From CBCPMX01 sp965120355 (GTDB lineage Bacteria; Bacillota; Clostridia; Oscillospirales; Oscillospiraceae): DNA of 40,923 nt. Location of the stretch: positions 1 to 40,923 of the forward strand of contig CBCPMX010000095.1 in the NCBI GenBank assembly GCA_965120355.1, given 5' to 3'. A model generated the notes under the pieces. The model did no database searches. It worked only from the letters and a program-made list of their open reading frames with translations, and was not told the DNA's origin. Shown here piece by piece: positions 6,415-15,431 of the stretch (position 1 is the stretch's first letter; each line of letters starts with the position of its first letter). The position numbers were made by a program, and so were the translations under genes.

Positions 6415-8754
6415 TTGCGCAGGGAATCAGGCGAACAGGCGGCAAGGCCGCAGCGGGATCGAGCGGGCCGCACAATCCGCGGTCGCACGCTGTGGTTGAT
6501 GGCGGTGTGCGGGGTGGCCATGTTTCTGCCGCTTATTTACACACTGTATACACTGCAGATCCGCGACCATGATCTGTATGAACAGATGGCCGTGGACAAC
6601 CAGACGCGGGAGACGACTTTGACGGCAGCCCGCGGAACCATCTACGACCGCAATATGAATGTGCTGGCGGTATCTGCCAGCGTGGAAAATGTGTTTATTT
6701 CTCCGCTGGAGCTGCAGCAGAAGGATCAGGATGTGGAATTCATTGCCCAGGGCCTGTCGGAACTGCTGGACGTGGACGCTGACTGGATTATGGAGCAGGC
6801 GGAGGATGTGGCCCTCCTGTATAAAGTTATCCGCCGGAAAATCGACAGCGATTTGACTGATCAGGTGCGGGCCTTTATCAATGAAAATGATCTGGAAGGC
6901 GTGTATCTGGAACCGGATACAAAGCGTGTCTATCCCTATGCGGCGTTGGCGGCCCAGATTGTGGGCTTCGTGCGCAGCAGCGACAATGTGGGTGCAGAGG
7001 GGATCGAAGCTCTGTACAACAGTGATCTGGAGGGCACCTCCGGCAAGATTATCACCGCCCGTGGGAACTATGGCAGCGAAATGCTGTACAAATTTGAAAA
7101 ATATTACGATGCCGCCGACGGCAGCGATGTGATTTTGACCATTGACACCACGATTCAGTATTTTCTGGAGAAGAACATGGAGGCTGCCGTGGAGAAATAT
7201 GATGTCCAGAACGGAGCCTTTGGACTGATCATGGATGTCAACACCGGGGAAATTCTGGCCATGGCCACTTTGGGCAGTTATGACCCCAATAACTATCTGG
7301 AAATTTATGATTTGGACACGGCGGCAGAATTGGAAGAACAGTATCTGGAGGCCTTGCTGCTGGGGGAGGGAACCGACGCCTATGAGGAAGCCATGGAGGC
7401 GTACAATGAGGCGCTGGTGTCGGCACGGCTTCAGCAGTGGCGCAACCGGGTGGTTTCGGACGGTTATGAGCCAGGCTCCACCTTTAAGACTGTGACCCTG
7501 GCTTCGGCGCTGGAAGAGGGAGCCGTTAGCCTGACGGATACTTTCTATTGCAGCGGTTCGACTACGATCAAGGGGCGGACCAAGGTTTTGAACTGTTGGA
7601 AACACACCGGTCACGGAAGCCAGACTACCAGTGAAGCGTTGCAGAATTCCTGCAATGTGGCATTTGCCAATATCGGCATCCGCCTGGGCGGAGAACTGCT
7701 CTATACTTATATTGAAAATTTTGGGCTATTAGAAAAGACCGGAATTGATCTCCCGGGCGAGGCCGCAGGCGTTTTCTTTCAAAAGGATGTGCTGACGGAC
7801 CCGGACAGCTATGCCTCTTTGACTTCCGTGTCCTTTGGGCAGACCTTTAAAATCACCCCGCTGCAGATGGTTCGCGCAGAGGCCGCCATCGTCAATGGCG
7901 GTTATCTGCTGACGCCCTACGTGGTCAGTGAAGTGCTGGACAGCGAAGGGAATACCGTTACCCAAACGGAGCAGGAGGTGATCCGCCAGGTCATCTCCGA
8001 GGCCACTTCCGCCACCATGCGGGAACTGCTGGAAGCGGTTGTGGTCACCGGTACCGCCAAAAACGCCCAGGTGGCCGGCTACCGCATTGGCGGCAAGACC
8101 GGTACGTCAGAAAAAATTGACGTATTCGACGAAGACGGCAACCCGGTGGATGACAAAATCGTTTCCTTCATCGGTGTGGCGCCCATTGACGACCCGCAGA
8201 TTGTGTGTCTGGTGGCGTTGGATACGCCCAGTACCTCTACCGGATATTATATCTCCGGCGGTATTATGGCGGCCCCTACGGTGCGGGATGTGCTGTCAGA
8301 TGTGCTGCCGTACCTGGGCATTGAGCCGGACTATACCGATGAAGATCCTCAGTATGTGGACACCGCTGTGCCGGACTTGACGGGAATGTCTGTGTCTCAG
8401 ATGAAAACGGCGTTGTCTGACGCCGGATTCACTTACCGCACGGTGGGTGACGGAGAGACAGTCACAGATCAGATCCCCACGGCGGACAGTGTGATCCCCG
8501 GCGGCTCGGAGGTGGTGGTCTATCTGGGCGGCCAGCGGGACAGCAGTACCGTGACAGTGCCCAGTGTGCTGGGGATGACTGCTGAGGCGGCCAATGCTGC
8601 AATTGCCAACAGCGGCCTGTATTTGAAGGCCGAGGGAGCCAGCGGCAGTGAGAGTACCATCACTGCCACCGACCAGTCGCCGGCGGCGGGGACGGAAGTG
8701 GAAAAAGGAACTGTGGTGACGGTGGAATTCACCGATCACACTGCCATGGACTGA
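6415..8754 (+). CDS. class B penicillin-binding protein with two PASTA domains (SpoVD/PBP2-type)
   Basis: 779-residue peptidoglycan transpeptidase anchored by one N-terminal helix (about 25-47). The PBP dimerisation domain (about 55-210) is followed by the transpeptidase domain with SxxK at STFK (Ser355), SxN at SCN (412-414) and KTG at 561-563. Two PASTA repeats close the protein (about 652-706 and 714-772). The start is TTG at 6415, 9 nt behind GGAGG (6401-6405); the ATG at 6408 is out of frame. B. subtilis has both pbpB and spoVD here; this cluster has one gene, which may serve vegetative septation (with FtsW), sporulation, or both. A perfect hairpin follows before murE. Confidence 0.93.
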   Translation: MRRESGEQAARPQRDRAGRTIRGRTLWLMAVCGVAMFLPLIYTLYTLQIRDHDLYEQMAVDNQTRETTLTAARGTIYDRNMNVLAVSASVENVFISPLELQQKDQDVEFIAQGLSELLDVDADWIMEQAEDVALLYKVIRRKIDSDLTDQVRAFINENDLEGVYLEPDTKRVYPYAALAAQIVGFVRSSDNVGAEGIEALYNSDLEGTSGKIITARGNYGSEMLYKFEKYYDAADGSDVILTIDTTIQYFLEKNMEAAVEKYDVQNGAFGLIMDVNTGEILAMATLGSYDPNNYLEIYDLDTAAELEEQYLEALLLGEGTDAYEEAMEAYNEALVSARLQQWRNRVVSDGYEPGSTFKTVTLASALEEGAVSLTDTFYCSGSTTIKGRTKVLNCWKHTGHGSQTTSEALQNSCNVAFANIGIRLGGELLYTYIENFGLLEKTGIDLPGEAAGVFFQKDVLTDPDSYASLTSVSFGQTFKITPLQMVRAEAAIVNGGYLLTPYVVSEVLDSEGNTVTQTEQEVIRQVISEATSATMRELLEAVVVTGTAKNAQVAGYRIGGKTGTSEKIDVFDEDGNPVDDKIVSFIGVAPIDDPQIVCLVALDTPSTSTGYYISGGIMAAPTVRDVLSDVLPYLGIEPDYTDEDPQYVDTAVPDLTGMSVSQMKTALSDAGFTYRTVGDGETVTDQIPTADSVIPGGSEVVVYLGGQRDSSTVTVPSVLGMTAEAANAAIANSGLYLKAEGASGSESTITATDQSPAAGTEVEKGTVVTVEFTDHTAMD

Positions 8755-8764
8755 TCCCGCAGGC

Positions 8765-8797
8765 TGTCGAAAAAGCGGCTTTGCCGCTTTTTCGACA
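8765..8797 (+). terminator. perfect 15-bp hairpin after the PBP gene
   Basis: Arm TGTCGAAAAAGCGGC (8765-8779) and its exact complement (8783-8797) flank a TTT loop. The 3' arm carries five T's but no T-run follows the stem, so it may be a partial terminator or a dispersed palindrome rather than a standard terminator. Confidence 0.55.
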
Positions 8798-8807
8798 TGC
8801 TGAGCGG

Positions 8808-8835
8808 TTGCATCAATACAATATTATGTTATAAT
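8808..8835 (+). promoter_or_regulatory. internal promoter before murE
   Basis: TTGCAT (8808-8813), 16-nt spacer, TATAAT (8830-8835) with an upstream TGT giving an extended -10. It lies directly after the hairpin and 57 bp before the murE start, so murE onward probably has separate transcription. Confidence 0.75.
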
Positions 8836-8892
8836 GGTGGAAAACGCCCAGGTAAAAAACGCGGCGTTTGCAGCGGAAAGGAGTGGCTGGAC

Positions 8893-10359
8893 ATGAAATT
8901 GTCACAGTTGCTGGATGGTATTGAGATCCTGGAAACAACGGCTTCTCTGAATATGGAGATTACAGGGGTTTGTTACGATTCCCGTATGACGGCGCCTGGG
9001 AACTTGTTTGTAGCGATTGCCGGGTTCGAGACCGATGGACACCGGTTTATTCCCATGGCGGTGGAAAGAGGTGCGGCGGCGGTGTTGTGTGAGCGCCCAC
9101 CGGAGGGCGATGTGCCCTATGTGCGCGTGGCGTCCACGCGGTTGGCTCTGGCGCTGGCTTCGGCCAACTGGTTTGGCCGCCCCGCGGAGAAAATGCAGTT
9201 TATTGGCGTCACCGGTACCAACGGAAAAACCACCACCACGTTTTTGCTGAAAACGGTCCTGGAACAGACACTGGGAGCAAAGGTGGGCCTGGTTGGGACA
9301 ATTCAGAATATGGTGGGAGACGAAATCCTGGAGACGGAACGCACTACGCCGGAGAGCTATGAATTGCAGGCGTTGTTTGCCCGGATGGCCCAGGCCGGCT
9401 GCACCCATGTGATTATGGAGGTGTCTTCCCATGCGCTGGCGCTGGACAGAGTGGCCGGAATTCATTTTGCTGTGGGAACCTTCAGCAACCTGACACAGGA
9501 TCATTTGGATTTCCACAAAACTATGAAAGCCTATCTGGAGGCCAAGGCCATTCTGTTCACCCGCTGTGATCATGGCGTGATCAATCTGGATGACAGCGCA
9601 GCAGAACGGCTTCGGGAAATTGCAACCTGTGATGTTCTGACCTATGGGATTCGTACAGGTGCAGACTTAAAAGCGGAAAATATCCAACTGGCTTCGGATC
9701 ATGTGGCGTTTACTGCGTCCTGTGGCGGGGAGCAGACGGACGTTCATCTTGGCATTCCCGGCGGTTTTACAGTCTATAATGCGTTGGCGGTGTTGGGGTC
9801 CGCAATGGCTCTGGGTGTGCCCCTGGCGGCTGCGGCTGCGGCGTTGGCCACGGCCCATGGCGTGAAAGGCCGCGTGGAGGTGGTACCGACGCCAGGGCAG
9901 GAATATACGGTCCTGATTGACTATGCCCACACCCCTGATGGTCTGGAAAATGTGCTGCGGTCGGTGAAGGGCTACTGTAAGGGCCGGCTCATTGCGGTTT
10001 TTGGCTGCGGAGGCGACCGGGATCCCATCAAACGGCCCATTATGGGCCGCATTGGCGCAGAGCTCAGCGACTTTGCCGTCATCACCTCTGACAATCCCAG
10101 GACAGAGAATCCCCATAAAATCATTCAAGATATTCTGGTGGGGCTGCAGGATGTGGAAACGCCCTATGCTGTGGTGGAAAATCGCCGCGAGGCCATCCGT
10201 TACGCCATGGATATGGCACAAAAGGACGATATTATTGTGTTGGCCGGAAAAGGGCACGAAACCTATCAGATTCTCGGAACGACAAAAACCCATTTGGATG
10301 AGCGGGAAGAGGTTGCCGCTCATCTAGAGGAACAGCGAAAGCAAACAGTTGGGATGTGA
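8893..10359 (+). CDS. murE: UDP-MurNAc-L-Ala-D-Glu:meso-DAP ligase MurE
   Basis: 488-residue ATP-dependent ligase that adds the third amino acid of the peptidoglycan stem peptide in the cytoplasm. The P-loop GVTGTNGKTT is at 106-115, the carbamylated-Lys candidate is Lys218 in EAKAILF, and the ATP/C-terminal part includes GCGGDRDPIKRP and AGKGHETYQ (451-459). The specificity motif is DNPR at 400-403, the form found in meso-diaminopimelate-adding enzymes. The ATG at 8893 has AAGGAG 9 nt upstream; an upstream in-frame ATG at 8797 would run through the promoter and is rejected. Followed 6 bp later by murF. Confidence 0.96.
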   Translation: MKLSQLLDGIEILETTASLNMEITGVCYDSRMTAPGNLFVAIAGFETDGHRFIPMAVERGAAAVLCERPPEGDVPYVRVASTRLALALASANWFGRPAEKMQFIGVTGTNGKTTTTFLLKTVLEQTLGAKVGLVGTIQNMVGDEILETERTTPESYELQALFARMAQAGCTHVIMEVSSHALALDRVAGIHFAVGTFSNLTQDHLDFHKTMKAYLEAKAILFTRCDHGVINLDDSAAERLREIATCDVLTYGIRTGADLKAENIQLASDHVAFTASCGGEQTDVHLGIPGGFTVYNALAVLGSAMALGVPLAAAAAALATAHGVKGRVEVVPTPGQEYTVLIDYAHTPDGLENVLRSVKGYCKGRLIAVFGCGGDRDPIKRPIMGRIGAELSDFAVITSDNPRTENPHKIIQDILVGLQDVETPYAVVENRREAIRYAMDMAQKDDIIVLAGKGHETYQILGTTKTHLDEREEVAAHLEEQRKQTVGM

Positions 10360-10365
10360 GATACT

Positions 10366-11739
10366 ATGAAAGAAATGACCCTATCACAGGTAGCGCGATG
10401 GTGCGGCGGCTCTGTAGCTTCAGCCCATGCCGGTGTGCGCGTCAGCAGTGTGTGTACAAATTCCAAGGAGGCCAGGGATGGAGATCTGTTTATCCCTCTG
10501 GTGGGAGAACGGTTTGACGCCCATCAGTTTATCCCGGATGCCATGGAGCATGGAGCCTCGGCAACCCTGACAGCGCAGGAACTGGATCCTTCTGTTCCTG
10601 CCATCCGGGTGGAGGACACGCTGACCGCCTTTGGTGCGCTGGCGAAGGCGTATCGCCGGACGCTGAACGCGACATTTACTGCCATTACCGGAAGCGTGGG
10701 GAAAACCACCACCAAGGAAATGCTGGCTGGTATTCTGGAGCAGCAGTTCCGTACCTCCAAAACCAGCGGGAACTATAACAATGAAATCGGGTTGCCCATC
10801 ACCATGATGAACATTCCGGAGGATGCGGAAATGGCGGTGGTGGAACTGGGGATGAACCACTTTGGCGAGATGTCCCGCCTGACGGATATCACACGGCCCG
10901 ATGTGGTGGTGATCACCAATATTGGAACCATGCACATTGAACATCTCGGATCCAGGGAGGGCATTCTCCAAGCCAAGCTGGAGATTATGGAAGGCGTTTC
11001 CCGTCAGGGGTTGGCCGTGTTCAATGGGGATGAGCCGCTGCTATGGAATATCAATGGCAAGACCAAGTGCAAAACGCTGTATTTTGGTGTACGCAATGAG
11101 CATAACGACGTCCATGCCACAGATATTGTGCAGCATGAGGGCGGCGTCAATTTCATTGTGGAAGGCTTGGGACACCATTTTGAGGTCTATTTGCCGGTGG
11201 AAGGCGAGCACAATGTGTATAACGCACTGGCAGCAATTACAGTGGGACTGTATTTGGGCGTCCAGCCGGAGAATATTCAGAAGGCTATGGGGAAGTTCCA
11301 GAACACGGGAATGCGCCAAAAGACGTATGAAGAAAACGGCTATACCATCATCGAGGACTGTTATAACGCCGGCCCGGAGTCCACAGAGGCGGCGCTGACG
11401 GTGCTGGGCGATCACCAATCCGAAGGCAGGAAGATCGCCGTATTGGGGGATATGCTGGAATTGGGCCATCGCAGCAATGCCGAGCACTACCGCATCGGAC
11501 GCATTGCGGCCCAGAAGGCAGACATGGTTCTTGCTTATGGCAAGCTGGCCAGCCGCTATGTGGACGGCGCCATTACCGGCGGCATGACGCAGCGCAACGC
11601 CATGCACTTCGATACCCACGAAGAACTGGTCAACGCCCTGAAGAGCCGGGCACGGCCAGGAGATGTCCTCCTCTTCAAAGGCAGCCGCGGAATGCGGATG
11701 GAGCTGGCGTTGAACATGTTCCTGGACCGGACTGAGTGA
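10366..11739 (+). CDS. murF: UDP-MurNAc-tripeptide:D-Ala-D-Ala ligase MurF
   Basis: 457-residue cytoplasmic Mur ligase that adds D-Ala-D-Ala to complete the pentapeptide precursor. The P-loop ITGSVGKTTTKEML begins at residue 107, and NNEIGLP, ELGMNHFGEM and EDCYNAGPEST follow in family order; the last is usually NANP, with Gly here replacing Asn. Closing KGSRGMRME matches the family C-terminus. Length is normal. The ribosome site is weak, and the start lies 6 bp after the murE stop, so coupling with murE is likely. Confidence 0.95.
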   Translation: MKEMTLSQVARWCGGSVASAHAGVRVSSVCTNSKEARDGDLFIPLVGERFDAHQFIPDAMEHGASATLTAQELDPSVPAIRVEDTLTAFGALAKAYRRTLNATFTAITGSVGKTTTKEMLAGILEQQFRTSKTSGNYNNEIGLPITMMNIPEDAEMAVVELGMNHFGEMSRLTDITRPDVVVITNIGTMHIEHLGSREGILQAKLEIMEGVSRQGLAVFNGDEPLLWNINGKTKCKTLYFGVRNEHNDVHATDIVQHEGGVNFIVEGLGHHFEVYLPVEGEHNVYNALAAITVGLYLGVQPENIQKAMGKFQNTGMRQKTYEENGYTIIEDCYNAGPESTEAALTVLGDHQSEGRKIAVLGDMLELGHRSNAEHYRIGRIAAQKADMVLAYGKLASRYVDGAITGGMTQRNAMHFDTHEELVNALKSRARPGDVLLFKGSRGMRMELALNMFLDRTE

Positions 11740-11784
11740 GCCGGCCCACGATGCAGAAATTGAAAAAGTGAGGATCCCGAACAT

Positions 11785-12783
11785 ATGTTGAACTCTGAGT
11801 TACTGATTCAAATTGTAGTGACGGCTCTGGGGGCGTTTGCGGTGGGGCTGGTGCTGGGCCGCATCCTGATCCCGGCGCTGCGCGCGCTGAAAGTGGGCCA
11901 ATCCATCCGGGAGATTGGACCCAGCTGGCACAACTCCAAGGCCGGTACGCCTACCATGGGCGGCCTGATGTTCATTCTGGCAGCGCTGGTTTGCGTTTTA
12001 ACCGGATGGAGCGGAATGCTGGAAGGGGATGTGACCCATCTGCTGGTTTATGGGTTTTCCCTGATCTTTGGCGCAATCGGCTTTTTGGATGACTTTTTTA
12101 AAGTGAAATTTAAGCGCAACCTGGGCTTGACTGCATTGCAGAAATTCCTTTTGCAATTGGCGGCTGCTGCGCTGTATCTGGCGCTGCTGCGCTGGACCGG
12201 CAGCATGACCAATCAGCTGTATATTCCCTTTGCCAATATCACGGTGACCATTCCATGGGCCGTCTATCTGGTGCTTTCCATGTTTATTATCGTGGGCTGC
12301 GTCAATGCGGTCAATCTGACCGACGGCATCGACGGGCTGGCTGCCGGCGTCACCATGCCGGTGATGGCCTTCTTTGCCGCTGTGGCGTTTGCACTGGGCA
12401 GACACAATACGGGCCTGTTTGCCCTGGCGCTGCTGGGCGGATTGGGGGCCTTCCTTTGCTATAATTTCCATCCGGCTATGGTGTTCATGGGAGACACGGG
12501 ATCCTTGTTCCTGGGCGGCGCCGTGGTCGGCCTGGCCTATGCGCTGGATATGCCGCTGGTGCTGATCCTGGTGGGCATCATTTATATCATCGAAACCCTG
12601 TCCGACATCATCCAGGTGACGTATTTTAAACTCAGCCATGGCAAGCGCATTTTCAAAATGGCGCCGATCCATCACCACTTTGAGAAGTGCGGCTGGAGCG
12701 AAGTGAAGATTTTCTGGGTCTTTGTTCTGGTGACGGTAGCGTTCTGTGTTCTGGCGTATATCGGTGTATCCGGTCTGTTTTGA
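11785..12783 (+). CDS. mraY: phospho-MurNAc-pentapeptide translocase MraY
   Basis: 332-residue polytopic membrane enzyme that moves phospho-MurNAc-pentapeptide to undecaprenyl phosphate, making lipid I. Family signatures are GTPTMGG (54-60), FLDDFFKVK with the metal Asp pair (102-103), NAVNLTDGIDGLAAG (174-188), MGDTGSLFLGG (235-245) and MAPIHHHFE (292-300). About ten hydrophobic segments are visible. The next gene in most Clostridia and Bacilli is murD; here 163 bp without a recognisable gene lead into ftsW. Confidence 0.97.
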   Translation: MLNSELLIQIVVTALGAFAVGLVLGRILIPALRALKVGQSIREIGPSWHNSKAGTPTMGGLMFILAALVCVLTGWSGMLEGDVTHLLVYGFSLIFGAIGFLDDFFKVKFKRNLGLTALQKFLLQLAAAALYLALLRWTGSMTNQLYIPFANITVTIPWAVYLVLSMFIIVGCVNAVNLTDGIDGLAAGVTMPVMAFFAAVAFALGRHNTGLFALALLGGLGAFLCYNFHPAMVFMGDTGSLFLGGAVVGLAYALDMPLVLILVGIIYIIETLSDIIQVTYFKLSHGKRIFKMAPIHHHFEKCGWSEVKIFWVFVLVTVAFCVLAYIGVSGLF

Positions 12784-12946
12784 GGCAATGGAACACAGCC
12801 TGCAGGCGCTGGGAAAAGCTGTATCAAATGCAAGTTGAAACGGGAAGGATTCAGTCCGGTTCGTGGAAGCTCAGATGGCGGCGTCCGCAGTATTAAAGAT
12901 ATAGAGGGATTTTTAGGATAGAAGGACTGTGCGGAAGGAGTCGCCT

Positions 12947-14080
12947 TTGGACACAGTACGAATCGCACAGAAGAAGGCTGCGGCGGCGAAAAAAGCCGGT
13001 CCCATCGACCTGCCGTTCCTGCTGCTGACCCTGCTGCTGGTCATGATCGGGCTGGTGGTGATGTATTCAGCCAGCTATGCACGGGCCTATGTGACCCAGG
13101 GGAATTCCGCTTATTATTTTATCCGGCAGTTGGTTTACGCGCTGCTGGGGCTGGCGGTCCTGTACGCCGCCTGCAATTTGAACGATCAGTTCTGGAAGCG
13201 GCTGGCCATGCCCCTGCTGGGCGTCAGTGTGGTGCTGCTGATTCTGGTGCCGGTCATCGGCGCGTCGGCCAATGGCGCCACCCGCTGGATCGCCATCGGG
13301 CCCATCACCTTTCAGCCGTCGGATGTGACAAAGCTGGCGGTGGTGCTGTCCTTTGCCACGATGATTTCGACCTACCGGGAGAAAATGCAGACCTTTCGGT
13401 GGGGAATCCTGCCGTTTGGCGTGATCCTGGTGGTCATTGCGGGGCTGTTGGTGCTGGAGCCGCATCTGTCCGGTACGGTCATTATCTTGGCCACCGGCGC
13501 GTCCATGATGTTTCTCGGCGGCGCGCAGCTTCGCTGGTTTGCGCTGGGCGGCGGCGTGGTGGCGGTGTTTGCCGTGGTGTACTTGGCCACCATGGGCTAT
13601 GCCGGGGCGCGGATCTCGGCGTGGATCGACCCGTTCTCCGACCCGTCGGACGACGGGTATCAGATCATTCAGTCCCTCTATGCCATCGGTTCCGGCGGCC
13701 TGCTGGGGCTGGGGCTGGGAAAGGGACGGCAGAAGTATCTCTATCTGCCGGAGGAGCACAACGACTATATTTTTGCCATTGTCTGTGAGGAACTGGGCTT
13801 TGTGGGTGCGGTATTCATCATCCTGCTGTTTGCCCTGTTGATTATTCGCGGTTACTGGATCGCGCTGCACGCGCGGGACCGGTTTGGGACGCTGGTGGCG
13901 GCGGGCCTGACGACGCTTCTGGCGCTTCAGGTGTTTTTTAATATCGGCGTTGTGACGAATTTTCTGCCGGCAACGGGCATTCCGCTGCCGTTTTTCTCCT
14001 ATGGAGGCACGGCGCTGGTGCTGCAGCTGCTGGAGGTGGGGATTGTCCTGAGTATCTCCAGGCACAGCAGGGCTGCCTAG
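12947..14080 (+). CDS. SEDS-family glycosyltransferase FtsW/SpoVE
   Basis: 377-residue polytopic membrane protein of the SEDS family, which polymerises lipid II into glycan strands with a partner class B PBP; the PASTA PBP upstream is the obvious partner. About ten hydrophobic segments follow a basic cytoplasmic N-terminus (AQKKAAAAKK). GLVVMYSASYA, the GATRWIAIGP/FQPSD segment and the C-terminal LPATGIPLPFFSYGG are family hallmarks. The start is taken as TTG at 12947, 6 nt after AAGGAG (12935-12940); an in-frame GTG at 12929 has no well-placed ribosome site. Whether it acts in vegetative division, sporulation or both cannot be told. Confidence 0.93.
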   Translation: MDTVRIAQKKAAAAKKAGPIDLPFLLLTLLLVMIGLVVMYSASYARAYVTQGNSAYYFIRQLVYALLGLAVLYAACNLNDQFWKRLAMPLLGVSVVLLILVPVIGASANGATRWIAIGPITFQPSDVTKLAVVLSFATMISTYREKMQTFRWGILPFGVILVVIAGLLVLEPHLSGTVIILATGASMMFLGGAQLRWFALGGGVVAVFAVVYLATMGYAGARISAWIDPFSDPSDDGYQIIQSLYAIGSGGLLGLGLGKGRQKYLYLPEEHNDYIFAIVCEELGFVGAVFIILLFALLIIRGYWIALHARDRFGTLVAAGLTTLLALQVFFNIGVVTNFLPATGIPLPFFSYGGTALVLQLLEVGIVLSISRHSRAA

Positions 14081-14191
14081 GCGGCAGAACCGGCGCTGCA
14101 AAACGGGGGCATATGAGAGGCAGAACGCACAATGGATTCCTTGAAAAAGGATGAATGCGAACCGATTTAACTGCACAGGAGGGGACGACCC

Positions 14192-15316
14192 ATGAATGTG
14201 ATGTTTACCTGCGGTGGGACCGCCGGCCATATCAATCCCGCGCTCGCGCTGGCGAAAATGCTGCGGGAACGGCGGCCGGACTGCGGGATTCTGTTTGTTG
14301 GAGCCGAGGACGGCATGGAAAACAAGCTGGTACCTCGGGAGGGCTTCTGCCTGGAGACCGTCAATATTTCCAATTTTCAGCGGAAGCTGACGCCCAAGGG
14401 AATTTGGCATAACATAGTGACGGTGAAGCATATCCTGGGAGCCATGCGGAAAGCGGACCGGCTAATTGATACGTTCCGGCCGGACGTCATTGTGGGAACC
14501 GGCGGTTATGCCAGCTATCCCGCCCTGCGGCAGGGGAGCAGACGGGGGATCCCCACGGCAGTCCATGAGTCCAACGCGGTGCCGGGACTTGCGACCCGTC
14601 TGGTGGCGGATCATGTAGACCGCATTATGGTGCCCTATGAAGAGTGCCGCGGAACCTATAAGCATCCGGAACGGGTGGTGGTTACTGGAACACCGGTGCA
14701 GGAGGCGTTCATTTATACGAGAAAAAGTGACGCCCGCGCTGCGCTGGGGCTGGACGACCGGCCGGTTGTCGTGTCTTTTTGGGGCAGCCTGGGCGCCCGG
14801 GAGATGAACAAAAAGATTACCCGATTTATGGAACTGGAGTGCATGCATGGTCAACCTTTCCACCATATTCATGCCACGGGCTCTTTCGGGTGGCGCTGGA
14901 TGCCGGAGTATGTGAAGGAACACGGCGTGGATCTAAGCGCGGCTCCCCACATTGACATGCGAGAGTACATTTTCGACATGCCGCAGGTGATGGCGGCGGC
15001 GGACTTGGTGATCTGCCGTGCCGGTGCGTCCACGTTCAACGAGGTGGCGGCGGCGGCAAAACCGTGTATTGTGGTGCCGTCACCCAATGTGACAGACAAC
15101 CACCAGGAGAAAAACGCCCGAATCTGGGAGAATCGCGGCGCAGTGGTGGTTCTGCGGGAGGCAGAATGCGACGGCGACGTGCTGTTCGACCTGGTGACAG
15201 AGTTGGTTCACAGCCCGGAACGGCTGAAGGCCATGGAGACCGCTCTGCGGGACATGGCCGTGCTGGATTCGGCAGAGCGGATTTATCAGACCATTCTGGA
15301 GTTAGGGAACCGCTGA
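14192..15316 (+). CDS. murG: UDP-GlcNAc:lipid I N-acetylglucosaminyltransferase MurG
   Basis: 374-residue peripheral membrane GT-B glycosyltransferase converting lipid I to lipid II. It shows the N-terminal glycine loop CGGTAGHINPA (7-17), GTGGYASYP, HESNAVPGLATR, and the C-terminal UDP-GlcNAc part with CRAGASTFNEVAAAAKP and NHQEKNA. The second glycine loop reads FWGSLGAREMN where most MurG have GGSxGA. AGGAGGGG (14177-14184) precedes the ATG by 7 nt. A 115-bp gap to murA contains a ribosome-site hairpin. Confidence 0.96.
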   Translation: MNVMFTCGGTAGHINPALALAKMLRERRPDCGILFVGAEDGMENKLVPREGFCLETVNISNFQRKLTPKGIWHNIVTVKHILGAMRKADRLIDTFRPDVIVGTGGYASYPALRQGSRRGIPTAVHESNAVPGLATRLVADHVDRIMVPYEECRGTYKHPERVVVTGTPVQEAFIYTRKSDARAALGLDDRPVVVSFWGSLGAREMNKKITRFMELECMHGQPFHHIHATGSFGWRWMPEYVKEHGVDLSAAPHIDMREYIFDMPQVMAAADLVICRAGASTFNEVAAAAKPCIVVPSPNVTDNHQEKNARIWENRGAVVVLREAECDGDVLFDLVTELVHSPERLKAMETALRDMAVLDSAERIYQTILELGNR

Positions 15317-15381
15317 AGCAGGCGCTTTCCGGCGCGCGGCAGAGCTGCGCTGTGGAAAGGTTGAAAACGCACACAACTTCG

Positions 15382-15425
15382 TTCCTCCGCATAGGATGGC
15401 GTAAAACGTCAGCCAAGCGGAGGAA
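15382..15425 (+). promoter_or_regulatory. hairpin enclosing the murA ribosome-binding site
   Basis: TTCCTCCGC (15382-15390) is exactly complementary to GCGGAGGAA (15417-15425), and the latter contains the GGAGG of murA, six bases before the ATG. An inner TGGC/GCCA stem (15397-15400 / 15412-15415) would lengthen the helix. If formed, the structure would hide the Shine-Dalgarno sequence. Confidence 0.65.
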
Positions 15426-15431
15426 TGGTTT

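Noticed and set aside
13067..14431. 454-codon minus-strand frame opposite ftsW and murG
   Set aside because: His/Gln/Arg-rich translation typical of a shadow frame; both plus-strand genes are certain.
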